Below are positions 27,201 to 36,978 of a stretch of DNA of 64,000 nt, in pieces. The notes under the pieces were generated by a model. That model had not been told where the DNA came from. It searched no databases and saw nothing but the letters and a program-made list of their open reading frames with translations. This stretch comes from Liolophura sinensis (lineage: Eukaryota; Mollusca; Polyplacophora; Chitonida; Chitonidae). The stretch spans positions 37,035,458-37,099,457 of the forward strand of contig NC_088300.1 in the NCBI RefSeq assembly GCF_032854445.1, in the 5' to 3' direction. The stretch's first letter is position 1. Each line of letters opens with the position of its first letter. The position numbers and the translations under genes were made by a program.

Positions 27201-29273
27201 GGCTTCAAGGGAAATAAGAAACGACCGTCCAGTAAGTGTGAAATGGTGCAGTTATATTTTCTTGAAAGTATATACATATCCTGTATCCCTGTTATTCTGA
27301 CGACAGAGATAACTTCTTAGTGTACCCTTAACAGTATAAATGGGTGGAGGGGGGAATTCATCCTTGATTTTGTACAGATTTCTTTGCAGGCTCAGAATAA
27401 TGATCTTTCTGTAATTGGAGACTTTTTCTTCAAACAGGTACCCGTAGAAGCAGGTCAGCTCCAGCTCGATCACCGGAGAGCCCGTCCCCGAACAAGAGAG
27501 ATAGCCCTGATGGCAATGCTAAAACTTCTAGTCCTTCCTCCAAGGCTTGGGTAGATACACGTCACATCAAGAAGTACAAGGAAGAGCCGTTCCAGATCCA
27601 GGCCTACGGCATGACGGACATCGAGAGGATGCAAAAATGGCGGTCAGAAGAAGGAGAGGTAAGCTGACCTTTTGGAATGTTTTCAGATGACAGAGCGTTA
27701 ACAGGCAAGACGGGGCGCAGCATCGGTAAAATTATTTTGCCATACTCTGGCTTCAAATGACCATCGGCAAGTTTGCATTTGTACATATGTATATATGCTA
27801 TCATGGTGCTCTAAAGCTTAGCATTGCTCGTATTTTGTGGTTGACGTACATGTGCGTGCTTCTTTATTTATTAATAAATGTGCTAAGGAGTTAACGACGC
27901 CCCACACGATATTACAAATGGAAAATGTAACCCATAGATGACGATCGGGAATCATTCTGTGTCATGGAAGGAGTGCATAACCATTGTGTCTTCTTGAAGT
28001 TTTGGATTTTGTTGCTATTTTTGTCTGTTTCTGTGTTTCTTGGCACGTAATTGTTCATCAAGGGAACTGTACAGTTTTGTACATGATTTAACTTGATTCT
28101 TTTTCTCCCCAGCCTCTGACTTCCATTGAGGAGAGAACAGAGAGGATTCGGGAGTTACTGGGTACGCAAAACGAGTTGAAACAGGAGTTGTCGACCGCCA
28201 AGGACACTCTTTTAGTTGATAGAAGCACGTGGAGTTTTGACTGTAAGTTGTTGCTGTGTTTCTCGTGTAAATCACGAAAAAACGAGACGAAGTCTTGAGG
28301 CCGATGGATATACGGCACACGGCTCACGGCACCAGTTTTCTCCTTGCCCCAGTACCTACCCGCATGCCCTGTGTCAGCTCACCACCCGAGATCCTTGGAT
28401 GTGCTTCCGTTAATGACGTGCTTCTCTTCCGTTCCGTTTATGACGTTGGTTTCTCTTCCATTCATGACGTGGTTCTCTTCCGTGCTACCTGCTGGTGCGC
28501 TCGCCCAACTCGCCTCCTGTACATATACATGTTGTGACTGAGGACGCACGCCGTTGTTGTACCACCGATCCATGTGATTTATCATTTGCCACTGTGAGCG
28601 TGTATGGTTTTCGCTGTATAGTTGATGTCGCCTTGTCAACATCCTTCAGTTTTGATTCTCTGAGTTATTTTGCCATCCTAATGTGCTCCTCCTCAGTGTT
28701 ACACCGGACTAGTAGAGCGTGGACTCGTGGGCCCAGTGCTGCCTGGGTAATCTCGGACTGTTTACACTGTGGAAGTGGTTTGGATGTTGTGGTGGAAATA
28801 ATGGTGATTTCTTTATGTAGTCCTTTCATTTTGCTTGACCATGTTGACGACGCTTTTCCATGTGGAGGTGACCTAGACTAGGACTTCGAGCAGAAACCAT
28901 TGATAGTATTCCCTACCAAGAAAAAACATTTCCATCAGTCGCCCAACATGGATGTCGACATAGCGTTTGCTGCTGACAAATATAATGAAAACAATATATT
29001 TTTCGTATTATTTTACCTCGATTTGATAATTCATGCCAGTTTTTGTACACACGATATTGTCATTGTAATGTTCACTCAGTTGCTAGGTTAACACTGATCA
29101 CCAAGAGCAATATCTCCATGTCTCTTTTCACAGTGTATGTCGCCGAACAGGTAGCTGTGGATGACCCGAATTACTTAGAAGCGTTAGAGAAGGAAACGGT
29201 AATTCTTGCTAAACGAGTGCAAGCTTGTAAATCTCATATCATGATGGTAACTTGTTTTGATAGTCGAGCATGA
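22..29273 (+). CDS. KIF26: Kinesin-like protein KIF26 (kinesin-11 family, VAB-8-like), 3' eleven exons, 5'-partial
   Basis: Seen: eleven GT-AG exons (22-222, 5226-5319, 12051-12248, 19846-20001, 20583-20678, 21420-21564, 23058-23220, 24042-27231, 27438-27658, 28113-28242, 29134-29273) join without a stop into 1577 codons. Residues 1-351 form the kinesin motor: P-loop GHARFGKS at about 94-101, degenerate switch I around KSAH (223-226), switch II as DLGS instead of DLAGSE (260-263), and [14 protein letters not shown] (297-310). A Ser-rich tail of about 1060 residues and a conserved C-terminus follow. Known of the family: vertebrate KIF26A/B and worm VAB-8 bind microtubules with little or no ATPase activity and act in signalling, cell migration and axon guidance. 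The missing N-terminus and promoter lie left of the window. One copy is seen, so it may be the single pre-duplication KIF26 (inference). Confidence 0.96.
228..256. repeat. (TA)n microsatellite at splice donor
   Basis: About 14 TA units begin within the GTAAGTA donor of the first visible exon. Confidence 0.95.
260..336. repeat. Near-perfect foldback, 27-bp stem
   Basis: Arms 265-291 and 305-331 are exact reverse complements around a 13-base loop. The pairing extends about 4-5 more positions outward with G-T wobbles. It lies in intron 1, directly after the (TA)n run. Confidence 0.95.
1690..2835. repeat. 46-bp minisatellite, about 25 copies
   Basis: The unit contains 'gagagggttctctgctgcag' followed by 'tgcatgtgcatacatgtgtg'. 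Adjacent unit starts at 1752 and 1798 give the 46-bp period. A 22-bp truncated unit ending 'ctgctgaacgc' occurs near 1730 and again near 2397. A three-unit block repeats with 136-bp spacing near 2555 and 2691. Because 46 is not a multiple of three, all minus-strand frames read open through it, giving artefact ORFs of up to 467 codons. Confidence 0.97.
4062..4176. repeat. Imperfect foldback in intron 1
   Basis: Arms 4062-4090 and 4145-4176 pair over about 29 positions (core 'tatggataac' and 'ttctgattt'), with one 3-base bulge and a spacer of about 54 bases. Confidence 0.85.
5226..5319 (+). CDS. KIF26: KIF26 exon: helix before and start of P-loop
   Basis: Acceptor 'tttgcttgcag', donor GTAAGT, entry phase 0 and exit phase 1. 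It encodes [20 protein letters not shown], then [12 protein letters not shown], which is the start of the nucleotide-binding loop. The P-loop is split across this junction and completed by GKS in the next exon. Confidence 0.95.
7730..7965 (+). repeat. Dispersed SINE-like repeat with CATA-type tail
   Basis: Ends with 'ctgaaaaattgttaagtatg' then 'acattaaaccccaagcata'. The same ending, with a CACT-type tail, recurs at about 42585-42655. Such endings are common in molluscan dispersed repeats (general knowledge, family not assigned). Confidence 0.6.
9238..9276 (-). repeat. C-rich run, G-quadruplex motif on minus strand
   Basis: Consecutive CCCC/CCCCC blocks separated by single bases. The minus strand has at least four runs of four or more G with loops of 1-2 bases, matching the classical quadruplex pattern. 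It lies on the template strand of KIF26 intron 2. Confidence 0.85.
12051..12248 (+). CDS. KIF26: KIF26 exon: P-loop end and central motor
   Basis: Acceptor 'tttcttacatcag', donor GTGAGT, phase 1 in and 1 out. It encodes [20 protein letters not shown], then [20 protein letters not shown] and SVRVSAVEV, which is among the most conserved KIF26 stretches. The Walker-type GxxxxGKS is retained, with Ser where most kinesins have Thr. Confidence 0.95.
12249..19845 (+). other. KIF26 intron 3 in window (7.6 kb)
   Basis: Largest visible intron. It holds long T runs (about 14357-14371, and a poly-T plus (ATT)n run near 17632-17665) and a 5'-truncated SINE at 19267-19350. No conserved exon was recognised in either strand. 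Confidence 0.8.
19267..19350 (+). mobile_element. SINE fragment (3' part) in KIF26 intron 3
   Basis: Contains 'ggtttcctcccaccataaag', 'gtaagtgaaatattcttg' and 'cgtaaaacaccaattaaa', the 3' half of the window's common SINE. Confidence 0.8.
19846..20001 (+). CDS. KIF26: KIF26 exon: motor domain, pre-switch I
   Basis: Acceptor 'cttcccacag', donor GTATGG, phase 1 in and 1 out. It encodes [20 protein letters not shown], then [20 protein letters not shown] and [11 protein letters not shown]. Local base use is GC-richer than the flanking introns, as expected of coding sequence. Confidence 0.93.
20280..20435 (+). mobile_element. SINE, 5'-truncated, in KIF26 intron 4
   Basis: Shares the central block ('caacctgcggatggtcgtgg', 'ccgggctctgccgggttttc') and the tail 'gtaaaacaccagctaaat' plus AAAT repeats. 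The tRNA-like head is missing. Confidence 0.85.
20583..20678 (+). CDS. KIF26: KIF26 exon: degenerate switch I
   Basis: Acceptor 'catttgtttcag', donor GTACAC, phase 1 in and 1 out. It encodes [19 protein letters not shown]. The kinesin switch I motif SSRSH is replaced by AKSAH, which fits the poor or absent ATPase activity known for this family. Confidence 0.93.
21420..21564 (+). CDS. KIF26: KIF26 exon: altered switch II
   Basis: Acceptor 'tctgctttcag', donor GTACTG, phase 1 in and 2 out. It encodes [18 protein letters not shown], then [20 protein letters not shown]. The switch II consensus DLAGSE is replaced by DLGSCS. The LSALGNVI helix is standard for kinesins. Confidence 0.95.
23058..23220 (+). 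CDS. KIF26: KIF26 exon: C-terminal motor
   Basis: Acceptor 'gtatttacag', phase 2 in and 0 out. It encodes [18 protein letters not shown], then [19 protein letters not shown] and a basic end [11 protein letters not shown]. The donor is GTCGGT, a weak match to consensus. Reading through it meets TAA after three extra codons. Confidence 0.92.
23530..23599. repeat. Imperfect foldback in KIF26 intron 7
   Basis: Arms 23530-23549 and 23577-23599 pair over about 20 positions with a small bulge. The right arm contains 'ttctcaactttct', also present in the stem of the foldback at 265-331. Confidence 0.8.
24042..27231 (+). CDS. KIF26: KIF26 exon: 3.19-kb tail exon
   Basis: Acceptor 'ttttgttttgttgcag', donor GTAAGT, phase 0 in and 1 out. 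It starts [14 protein letters not shown], a KIF26-typical join to the motor, then [19 protein letters not shown] and [13 protein letters not shown]. Three copies of a W(V/I)DGP motif lie near residues 581, 601 and 635 of the visible protein. The rest is Ser/Lys-rich and low in hydrophobics, so probably disordered. Near the end are [11 protein letters not shown] and [15 protein letters not shown], which resemble conserved blocks in vertebrate KIF26. A proline-rich PPIPQKPSC (about 26420) could bind SH3 domains (inference). Confidence 0.95.
27232..27437 (+). other. KIF26 intron 8 (206 bp), open for 29 codons
   Basis: Shortest intron of the gene. From the exon it stays in frame until TAG at 27318-27320, so retention would add 29 residues and remove all later exons. 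Both splice signals are good (GTAAGT, 'cttcaaacag'). Confidence 0.85.
27438..27658 (+). CDS. KIF26: KIF26 exon: conserved distal tail
   Basis: Acceptor 'cttcaaacag', donor GTAAGC, phase 1 in and 0 out. It encodes an Arg/Ser/Pro-rich start, then [20 protein letters not shown] and [17 protein letters not shown], the latter probably helical. It is separated from the big exon by an intron of only 206 bp. Confidence 0.94.
28113..28242 (+). CDS. KIF26: KIF26 exon: C-terminal coiled coil, first half
   Basis: Acceptor 'ttttctccccag', donor GTAAGT, phase 0 in and 1 out. It encodes [19 protein letters not shown], then [19 protein letters not shown], with heptad-like leucines. This is the start of the conserved C-terminal helical module. 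Confidence 0.93.
28243..29133 (+). other. KIF26 intron 10, with TGACGT repeats
   Basis: 891-bp intron, GC-richer than its neighbours. It contains three TGACGT motifs at 28414, 28441 and 28465 inside a short direct repeat. A 128-codon open frame at 28495-28881 has no recognisable homology and is not called as a gene. Confidence 0.7.
28413..28488. repeat. Short direct repeat with three TGACGT motifs
   Basis: Three degenerate units of 24-27 bp, each TGACGT followed by a CTCTTCC-type stretch. TGACG is the core of CREB/ATF sites. Any regulatory role is inference. Confidence 0.6.
29134..29273 (+). CDS. KIF26: KIF26 terminal exon: conserved C-terminus
   Basis: Acceptor 'tctcttttcacag', phase 1 in, stop TGA at 29271-29273. 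It encodes [20 protein letters not shown], then [18 protein letters not shown] and a three-residue end SRA. The [12 protein letters not shown] block is a hallmark of the KIF26 C-terminus, so the 3' end of the gene is complete. Confidence 0.95.
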
Positions 29274-30708
29274 GCTTCTTTTATGAGTCTGGAATTCTTG
29301 AGTAGGGCGTTAAACAGCATTAAACAAGTCAAGTAAATCAAGATATGAAACTGGTGTTTCGTTTGATATGAGCCACTTTTATCTTTGAAAAAACAGTATG
29401 CTGCGATTTTGCTATTATAATTTTTTTTTTATTTTGTGAATGTATAAGGTAAGTGTTTTTGGAGATTAATTTTACAGAAGGCTTTAGATGTACTTTGCTG
29501 TGGAGTGTGTACTGTGTAATCTGTGGTAGCTTATTTATATACTAAATATATATATATATATATACATGTTTTAGATATACACGTGTAAATATACAAATAA
29601 GTCAGACATATTCATTTGTAAATATTTTTATACACATACTTCACTGAAAGGTGATATTTAGACGTGATGAGCAGGTCCCTGGGAACGTATTAGATTACAA
29701 CTGTGTAGAGTTTTGATTTTGTTTGAGACAAAATGTTTGACTGGGGTTTTGATGACCAGTATGACCACTTGCATCTATCCATACATCTGACACAGTGCTT
29801 TTGTGGGAAGAAATATTACAGTGTATGCTGCAGATAATTAGGACATACCACGTTTTGCTGAAGATTGCGTATTTGTGGTAAGTGCAGTTGTTACACAGCG
29901 TTGATGTCATTACCATTGTCCTGGTATTCGAGGATTTATACTGAGCAATCTTACCTAGTGCCCGGATGTTGATCGCTATGCTGAAATCAATGCGATGGAA
30001 GGTCCGCCTTTCATACGCCTTCAAAATAGTTGTGTAGGTTTTACACATCTTACGGTTTGTAACTAATAGTATGAACATTTACATGGCTTGTATCGGACTA
30101 GCCATTCTTTGTTGACATGAGTGCACAAACTAGTGATATTCAGGTAATATTATACTGGGTGCTTGTGAGATATCGTTAGGCAGAGGCGAACGCTAGGCTT
30201 CTTCTGCAATGTTCCTTCCCAGTAGAGAAATCAGATGTTTCAAAATGCAATACTAGAAACACTATTCGCGTGTAGAAAGCTGTGTATGTATTTACTACTA
30301 TTTGTTGTGGTGTCTGTCAAATTGACCCAGATTCAATGGTTTCATGTAACTAAACAGTGTGATATATAGACTTGTACAGAAGGCGGCGTCTGACCATTGA
30401 AAACGCCGACGAGCGTTTATCACAAAACGCCCGGTTATGCTACACGGGCCACTGTTGTGCTCGGACACTTTGTATATAGAAAATACCTTGTATAGCTTTA
30501 CAATGTTTTTGCAGGATGGTACACTATGATATTTATTCACCATAATCGCCGATGTTTGTTCGAAAGTTCAGAAGCATAATACACAATGCTGCTCTGTCAG
30601 AACCCTGTCATATACCTCCTGTCGTTTTTACAGTGTATAAAAACCACATCGGTAAATCAAGTATGTTGTTGTGTTGTGTTTTTGAGTTTCTCAAGTGTGG
30701 TCAATAAA
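29274..30708 (+). promoter_or_regulatory. Likely KIF26 3' UTR with AATAAA at 30703-30708
   Basis: No coding signal follows the stop codon. The first AATAAA I see on the plus strand is at 30703-30708, followed by T-rich sequence, so a 3' UTR of about 1.4 kb is plausible. It includes a (TA)n run near 29548-29565 and, at 29283-29345, a piece resembling a SINE tail ('cttgagtagggcgttaaac'). The cleavage site itself is inferred. Confidence 0.5.
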
Positions 30709-32258
30709 TCCAATTGTTGATATCAAAGATAATATGTCGGATACTTTTGACAAAGATCGATCAACTAAAATCCAAGCGAATTTTTGGTAATATTTTAGAA
30801 AACCTATCTATAACAAAATATCAACCTCGTACGTCTGTGAACGTGTTACTGTTCAAAACCGGTACCGATAATGAAGTTCGTGAACATTATACTGTGGGTC
30901 GCATTATAACTTTTTCGAACTTTATTATCATTTTAACATTATAAACAGCAGAGTTTCCAGTCTGATATTTTCTGAAAGGCAGTGCCTTCAGCTATTCTGG
31001 GTAAATAGAGAAACTTTGATTTGATAAGCGAATATGGATTTTTTTTGGCCTAAAATCTCCAGTATAGCGTCTTGAAGTGTTTGTTGGAGTATTTTTGTGA
31101 AACAACCCAATATTGCTTGCCGATCTTTTTGGTGAGCCTTATGATGGTTTCCTCGAACGCAGCAAGTTGTTGAACAAATGATGAGGTCGCGTGTTCGAGT
31201 CCAGGGTGACTACACGCCGGTTTTGTCTTGGCTATATGCCGGTCTTCCTTAGGTAGCAGAAGACCTGTACACGCTGAACGTCAGATATTCCCTAAGTTAG
31301 TCGATCTTAGAGGGCAGAATTCGCCACAATGATTAGAGATTAAGAAGTAGAGACACTTGCCAGTAAGCAGGGAAATATTTTATGAAAACTAATTGCCACG
31401 CTGTAAATAGATAAAAGGGGCTATAAACGTTGACAATCGGATATCTTCTCCAAGTTGGTTGGCTTTCCATCTAACTGCTAACTTGATACTTCAGTACATA
31501 TATGGACACATGTTGCCGTAAATATGCGCCATATACCAAAGGCGAACATTAACTTTCCCGCTGTGCTGTGATTTAACTCAGGAGTAGGCCTGCATACTGA
31601 GTCACGTAGACTATGACATGTAGCCTTTTAAGTCGACGCTATGAATCTTTTCGTACCTTAGACACCTGTCTGTTTCCAGAAAGATTCTTCATTCAGACTG
31701 AAACCCTGCAAGGCAATGCTATGTAGAGTGGAAGGAGGATTGGAAAACTAATATATTGATATATGTCAGGCAAATGGGCCGCCTTCACTGATTGGATGAC
31801 TGATGAAGGGCTGACGTTGCGGGTCAAATTCCTCTGTCATTGAAGACTCTTAACTGACTCGGGGGCAATTGGCCAAACCGATTTTCGTGGATTTTTCTCA
31901 GCTGGTATTACTGACAGTACAAAGCTGATAATGTCAACAAATGAGGATTTGTGTTACTCTACCTTTTCAAAAGAAAATGTTTCCTTGTCCGAGATGAGTT
32001 TTTTTCCTCCTTGTGAAACATTTATGTACGTTAGTTAAATGTGTCAAGCTCCTCAAATGGGTGTAGCATTTGTAATTATTTCATGCATTTATTGATTCAG
32101 TTCCGAAAGATGAACCTGAAGTTTTTCTCTGTTTTTTGTTTATTTATGTGTCGTTCTTGTCGGAAAACTGATGACTGCTTCTCTTTGCATGATTGTGTAT
32201 TTTCATACTTTATATATTTTCTTAGCTCTTTTTTGGTTTATGTTCTCAGTTTTTGTGT
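30709..32258. other. Intergenic, no gene seen
   Basis: At 31040-31075 there is a piece like the right end of the 37.65-kb MITE ('cctaaaatctccagtatagc'). At 31190-31215 a B-box-like 'gtgttcgagtccag' suggests an old tRNA-derived repeat. Nothing else was recognised. Confidence 0.6.
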
Positions 32259-32330
32259 TTATTGACCTGGAACGTCCATATTGGTTGACGGCTGATACAA
32301 GAATGTCTGTTTCGACACATAGATTGAAGC
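32259..32330 (+). repeat. Dispersed repeat, copy 1 of 2
   Basis: 'attgacctggaacgtccata' and 'gctgatacaagaatgtctg' match 47794-47855 with scattered changes. Family unknown. Confidence 0.65.
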
Positions 32331-32499
32331 CGTGGTCCCAGAAATACAGCTACTGTGTTAGATGGAGCACGCGAAACGAGCAACAACTCCAGGAAATCCT
32401 AGGAATTTTTCACGAAGACGTTCGCTGCCTTTATTAAACGAACTATTTCGCGTGGACGGAAATATAAATGAAGAAAATACAACACCATAATGCAATACC

Positions 32500-32748
32500 A
32501 AAGCCGAGAGAGTTAGTACGCCAGCACGGCACAATGACCCAGGAGCCTCCCACTAATGCGGTCGTTGTGAGTTCAAGTCCAGGTTGTGCTGGCTTCCTAT
32601 TCGTGAGAAGGTCTGCTAGCCACCTGCGGATGATCGTGGGTTTCCCCAGCCCGGTTTTCATCCACCATAATGCTGTCCGCCGTCGTATAAGTGAAATATT
32701 CTTGAGTACGGCGTAAAACCTCAATCAAATAACTAAATCAAATAAATA
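32500..32748 (+). mobile_element. tRNA-derived SINE, near full length
   Basis: It has a tRNA-like head with B box 'gtgagttcaagtccagg', a central block 'cacctgcggatgatcgtggg', then 'accataatgctgtccgccg', 'aagtgaaatattcttgag', 'acggcgtaaaacctcaatc' and an AAATCAAAT-type tail. These are internal pol III promoter elements of a tRNA SINE. Confidence 0.9.
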
Positions 32749-33640
32749 GTAAGTTTAGACATTAGAATTGGCAATCTGCATGGCTTCACCCACTCCATAG
32801 TGAATTCCCATTGCGAAATGAGGACATACTGTTGTAAGATGTTGAATTTCAGGTTCCAAACACAGCTCTTTGTGGGATCCAACAGTTTGGAAAAGACTTA
32901 TTTCGTTTCCTGGAAAACTTTTGTGAATGGAAGATGTAATTTTGAATTCTAGAAGAACACATTTTTTTATTCCAATATATACATTTTGCAACGCCAATGT
33001 TTTTTAGCCCCCAAAATTTTTTTTCTTCCAAGAGTCTTTTTTCGCCAAGAATGTTTTTCCGCCCAAGATTTTTGCTTTGCCTGGATAGTTTACATTTTGG
33101 GTTCACTTGGTAAGCGCAAGAATCACGTGACCATGAATTAAAGTGATGACGACCCATGTTTTCTGCTTTTGTCTTAGTTCACACAAAATTTGCATATTTA
33201 TTCCACCTGTTATACTTGCCTTCCGACGTTTCTGAAGATTCAAAAAGGTCGGAGGAGTCAGGGGAATCTTGAATTACTCACGTGAATCTTGCATGTCTAA
33301 AGTATCTTGGACGAAAAGCATTTTGGCGAGGGAGAATGCAGTCTGTACAGCAGTATACCTTACAAAAAGTGAGCCTATTTTTGGCTAATTGTAAAGTGTA
33401 AATCTTACACTTGCATGACACCAAGCTAAATAGGTGTCCACCTGGATTATCACCAGATCAATAGCCAACACTATTTCCCGTGCTATAACATAAGCATGAA
33501 ACAATATTTCTAATGTAGGTGCTTATGCATGTGGTTTTACGTCACGGCTAACAATGCTTCAGTTCCATGACGACGAGTAATTCGGTGTGCATACATGTAC
33601 ATACATATACAGTGTCATCTTGTGACAGGGCGAACCCATG
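32749..33640. other. Intergenic, no gene seen
   Basis: AT-rich, with a cluster of T-rich/A-rich tracts at 33000-33080. No coding or element signal recognised. Confidence 0.6.
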
Positions 33641-33689
33641 ACGTCAGAGTGCTGCCACCTCTGAAATAATACGCCGAATACACCAGACA

Positions 33690-33808
33690 TGACCACCACC
33701 ACCCAACCCCTACCCCAGCACCCCAACCCCCTCCACCACCCCACCAACCCTTCCACCACCCCACCACCCCCACCCCCCACCTCCCAACCCCCACTCCACC
33801 ACACCCAG
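33690..33808. repeat. Strand-asymmetric C-rich tract
   Basis: About 120 bases almost free of G on the plus strand, built from CCACC and CCCCAA-type blocks. The minus strand has many G runs and yields Gly/Trp-rich artefact ORFs. Confidence 0.9.
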
Positions 33809-35858
33809 TCAAGTTAAAATGACGCCTGGCCAGCCTGTTCTGTTCCTTGCTCTAACCGCTGAAGAAGTGCCATTTTTAAAGCCTATATGACCTGACCCTG
33901 ATCCCAGGTCCCACGACTTCGAGGCGGACGCTCTAACCACTGAAGTGGTCAAGTGTTTTTTTTATGAAATTGTTCTCTAGGCGTTTACCCACTGCTGGAT
34001 TAAAGGTGCCTTTGGTGAGAGGAACAAGTAAGATTTCAACTCTGAATAAACTGTATACCGCTATCTCTCGGTCATTTATTTCTCACAAATCACCATACTA
34101 AATAAATTACCGCCCCCGTCAATGGTGGTTATCGATGGCAGTGGGGTCGATGTGATCGACCTGGGTGAGGAGTATGGAGTAGCAATCTCTGTAGAGTCGG
34201 CACAGTTCGCTAATGTGTAGCGATGATGGCGGAAATGAGGAAATCGGCCCTATAACTACATATACTATACATGTATTGCGTTTCGGACGCCATCATCGTC
34301 AGGGAAAAGATGCATTAAATCAGGTTCTGTAGCTATTATGAAGTCTCATTAAGAAGAAACCGATGTGCCAAATAACAAATAGTGTTTCAAAAACATAATA
34401 CGTATGCATAAAACGAGAATGTATAATATAAAGTTATATTCCCTGTACTGATTAAAGAAGGTTTATTCTCCCTGCATATTTCCGCGCTGTTTTATCTTAT
34501 TGAGGGTTAACATCGTTTTCAGCGTGTGTGGGTTATTTTCAAGACGAAGCTTCATTGCTGCGGAACTGTACCAATGCTTTCTCTGTTTCTAGGCTGCAGA
34601 GTGATTACAATACCATGCCGAAGTCACCGTCGATGTATGATGCCTCATCCAATAAACGTAAACTTTTACTGGGATTTGCAGTTTTCGGCTATAGCACCTT
34701 GTACATGCTTAACGCCAAGTTAGAAGATAGCAACATTGCCAATTGTCCGGTCTTCGTCATGACTCATTTCCGCATTAAAATCTGATTGCCTTTTTGATAG
34801 ACTGTCCTTTACACACTGGTCTGGTGCTGTCACCCGTGACCATGGTGTAATAAGTGTACTGGCTAGCACTAATATACTTTGCCCGAGTATTTGGCTGTTC
34901 AGTTCATTAATAAGGCAAACAAAGCTGAATTTAGGCCTGCAGTAGTAGTTCTCGATTTTCCCAAACTACACCAGTGTTGAGCCAAAGGTCTTGAAACTGT
35001 CACAAGGGCGGCACAGATTTGACGAAGTTCTGGTTATGGTTTGGTGTCATTGTGTGCTAGGATTTAGATACTAGTATTTAGTTCGACTTGCTTTACTGAA
35101 GATTTTATTCATCTCGTTTGGTGAAAGCTCGCCTCACCAAACACAAATGTAATTTCTACATTTTCTCCATTCCATATACACAGAATGATCCATACATTCT
35201 GCAGGTAGGAAGCTTGCATGCATTTAAAGTTCCTATGGGTGTAGGATTTGTAGGCAGTTTAGTAATGGTTGATGATTGTTAAATTGGTGATCTCTCATCA
35301 CATACAGACGTGGTTAGTGTTGCTGGAGTACAGTAAAACTACGTTAAACACGGATGCTGCTGTTTGGTCACAGTGTCGAGCCCAGTCCCCAGCAAACACG
35401 ACAGACCCAATGTAATTTCCATCGACGACTTAGCCCAATATTTGATCTCTAGGACAAGGCCTCTAGTCCGCACTCCACTTTTAACACGACCGTCAATTCC
35501 GTGTTGCTAAATCCGGGAAACCGTAGAACCCGTAATTCGGTTTGTCCTCTTTGTAGATTGCTGGAGAGACTTTTAACTAAAAATTATTCCTTCCTCACTT
35601 CATCTTCGCGTCCAATTCCGACGCAGACCCAGTCGAAAACAGGTAGCCGGGAGAAGGGTGCCTTGACAGTAATTCGAATTTCTTACCAAGGAATGTGGGC
35701 AGGAATTTGATTTTGTGGGTAGATTTGTAAATTAGAGTCCGTGGAGTAAATTGTTTGATTCAGCTATTTGTGAGTGGAATTAGTATGAAATTGTATTATT
35801 TGAAGCCCCTTGCCTAGCTGGCTAGAAGCTTTTCCCGAAGGGTGTTCGCCTCTGGGTT
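33809..35858. other. Intergenic, no gene seen
   Basis: Mixed sequence with short ORFs only. No domain, splice-supported exon or repeat family was recognised. Confidence 0.55.
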
Positions 35859-35945
35859 TAATTAAGTGAACATACTCCTTTAAAATGCTTAATTAAGTGA
35901 ACATACTCCTTTAAAATGCTTAATTAAGTGAACATACTCCTTTAA
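35859..35945. repeat. 31-bp tandem repeat, 2.8 copies
   Basis: Unit 'taattaagtgaacatactcc' plus 'tttaaaatgct'. The copies are identical until the last breaks off, so the expansion is recent. Confidence 0.95.
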
Positions 35946-36594
35946 TACCAATGTGTTAGACGCTAGACAAGACTTCAGTATATTAAAATGTTAGGGTCAA
36001 CACTTTATAGAAGAAATTTCATGATCGGATCTGTTTTAATGTGTATACATTAAAGACAGCCTGCTTTAATGTACCATTATATCTGACGATACCAGATACT
36101 TTCATGCAAGAGTTGCTACATTTGATGTGTGTGTGAAATATTGGTTGACATCTTTACATATATAGGCTTCAGTTTTGAGCATAGTAATTCGTTACACGAC
36201 ACATATTTCATGCAACATTCCACATATTCAAAACATAGTACATACAGGCCAACTGCATGGAAGGCTAGTTCTATTATTTTATGTAGAAACAGGGGATTGT
36301 TTAATTGCAATACAGCGTGTCGCTCACATGAGATAAGTCAATCACTTCATGCAAATAACTTTGGTAACATTCATACATATCAGTCGTTAGGCCACTTTGG
36401 TATATGGCCTATATGACCCAAGAAAATGCTAAGTAATAACAATTGGGAAATAAAGGAGGAATTTTAAAATTTTTACGATATAGCTTTAGGTCTTCATGCC
36501 GGGATCTTTATCAAGACGACAGCAACTTTATTTATGATATAATGAATAGTAAAATGTTAAAACTGTTAAGATGCATATATCTTTACTTCTTCAT

Positions 36595-36666
36595 TTATTA
36601 TTATAATTATTATTGTTATTAGTATTATTATTATTACTACTACTATTATTATTATTATTATTATTG
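36595..36666. repeat. (ATT)n microsatellite
   Basis: Imperfect ATT/ACT trinucleotide run of about 70 bases. Confidence 0.95.
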
Positions 36667-36869
36667 AACCTAGGAAGGGCTATGAGTCTAAAATACGGTA
36701 TAAATTTGAAGATAGTTTAGTACATATACAACAAACGGCATGTGTTAGGTCTACTTAAACAACCAGTCCGATACCAAATTGAACTACACAAAGAAGAACT
36801 GATCATTCGGCAACACCTTTAGAAATTTTTGTAAAAAGCCCTACACGACTGTTAATTACACATAATACA

Positions 36870-36978
36870 GACCTTTAGTTAGTGGTTACAAGTTGAAACT
36901 TCTAACTTCAAATTACAATTATTTTACCTATTCTGGTTTGAAGTTAGAAGCTGAACTTGTAACTTTTAACTAAACGTC
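36870..36978. repeat. Foldback element, about 41-bp arms
   Basis: Left arm from 36870 ('gacctttagttagtggttac') and right arm ending at 36978 pair along about 41 positions with a few mismatches. The loop is about 26 bases. The inner ends are 'cttctaacttcaa' and its complement. Confidence 0.85.

Noticed and set aside
28495-28881. 128-codon plus ORF in KIF26 intron 10
   Set aside because: No recognisable homology, flanked by intron sequence. The exon phases join correctly without it.
33559-33804. Gly/Trp-rich minus ORFs
   Set aside because: Translation of a C-rich simple-sequence tract.
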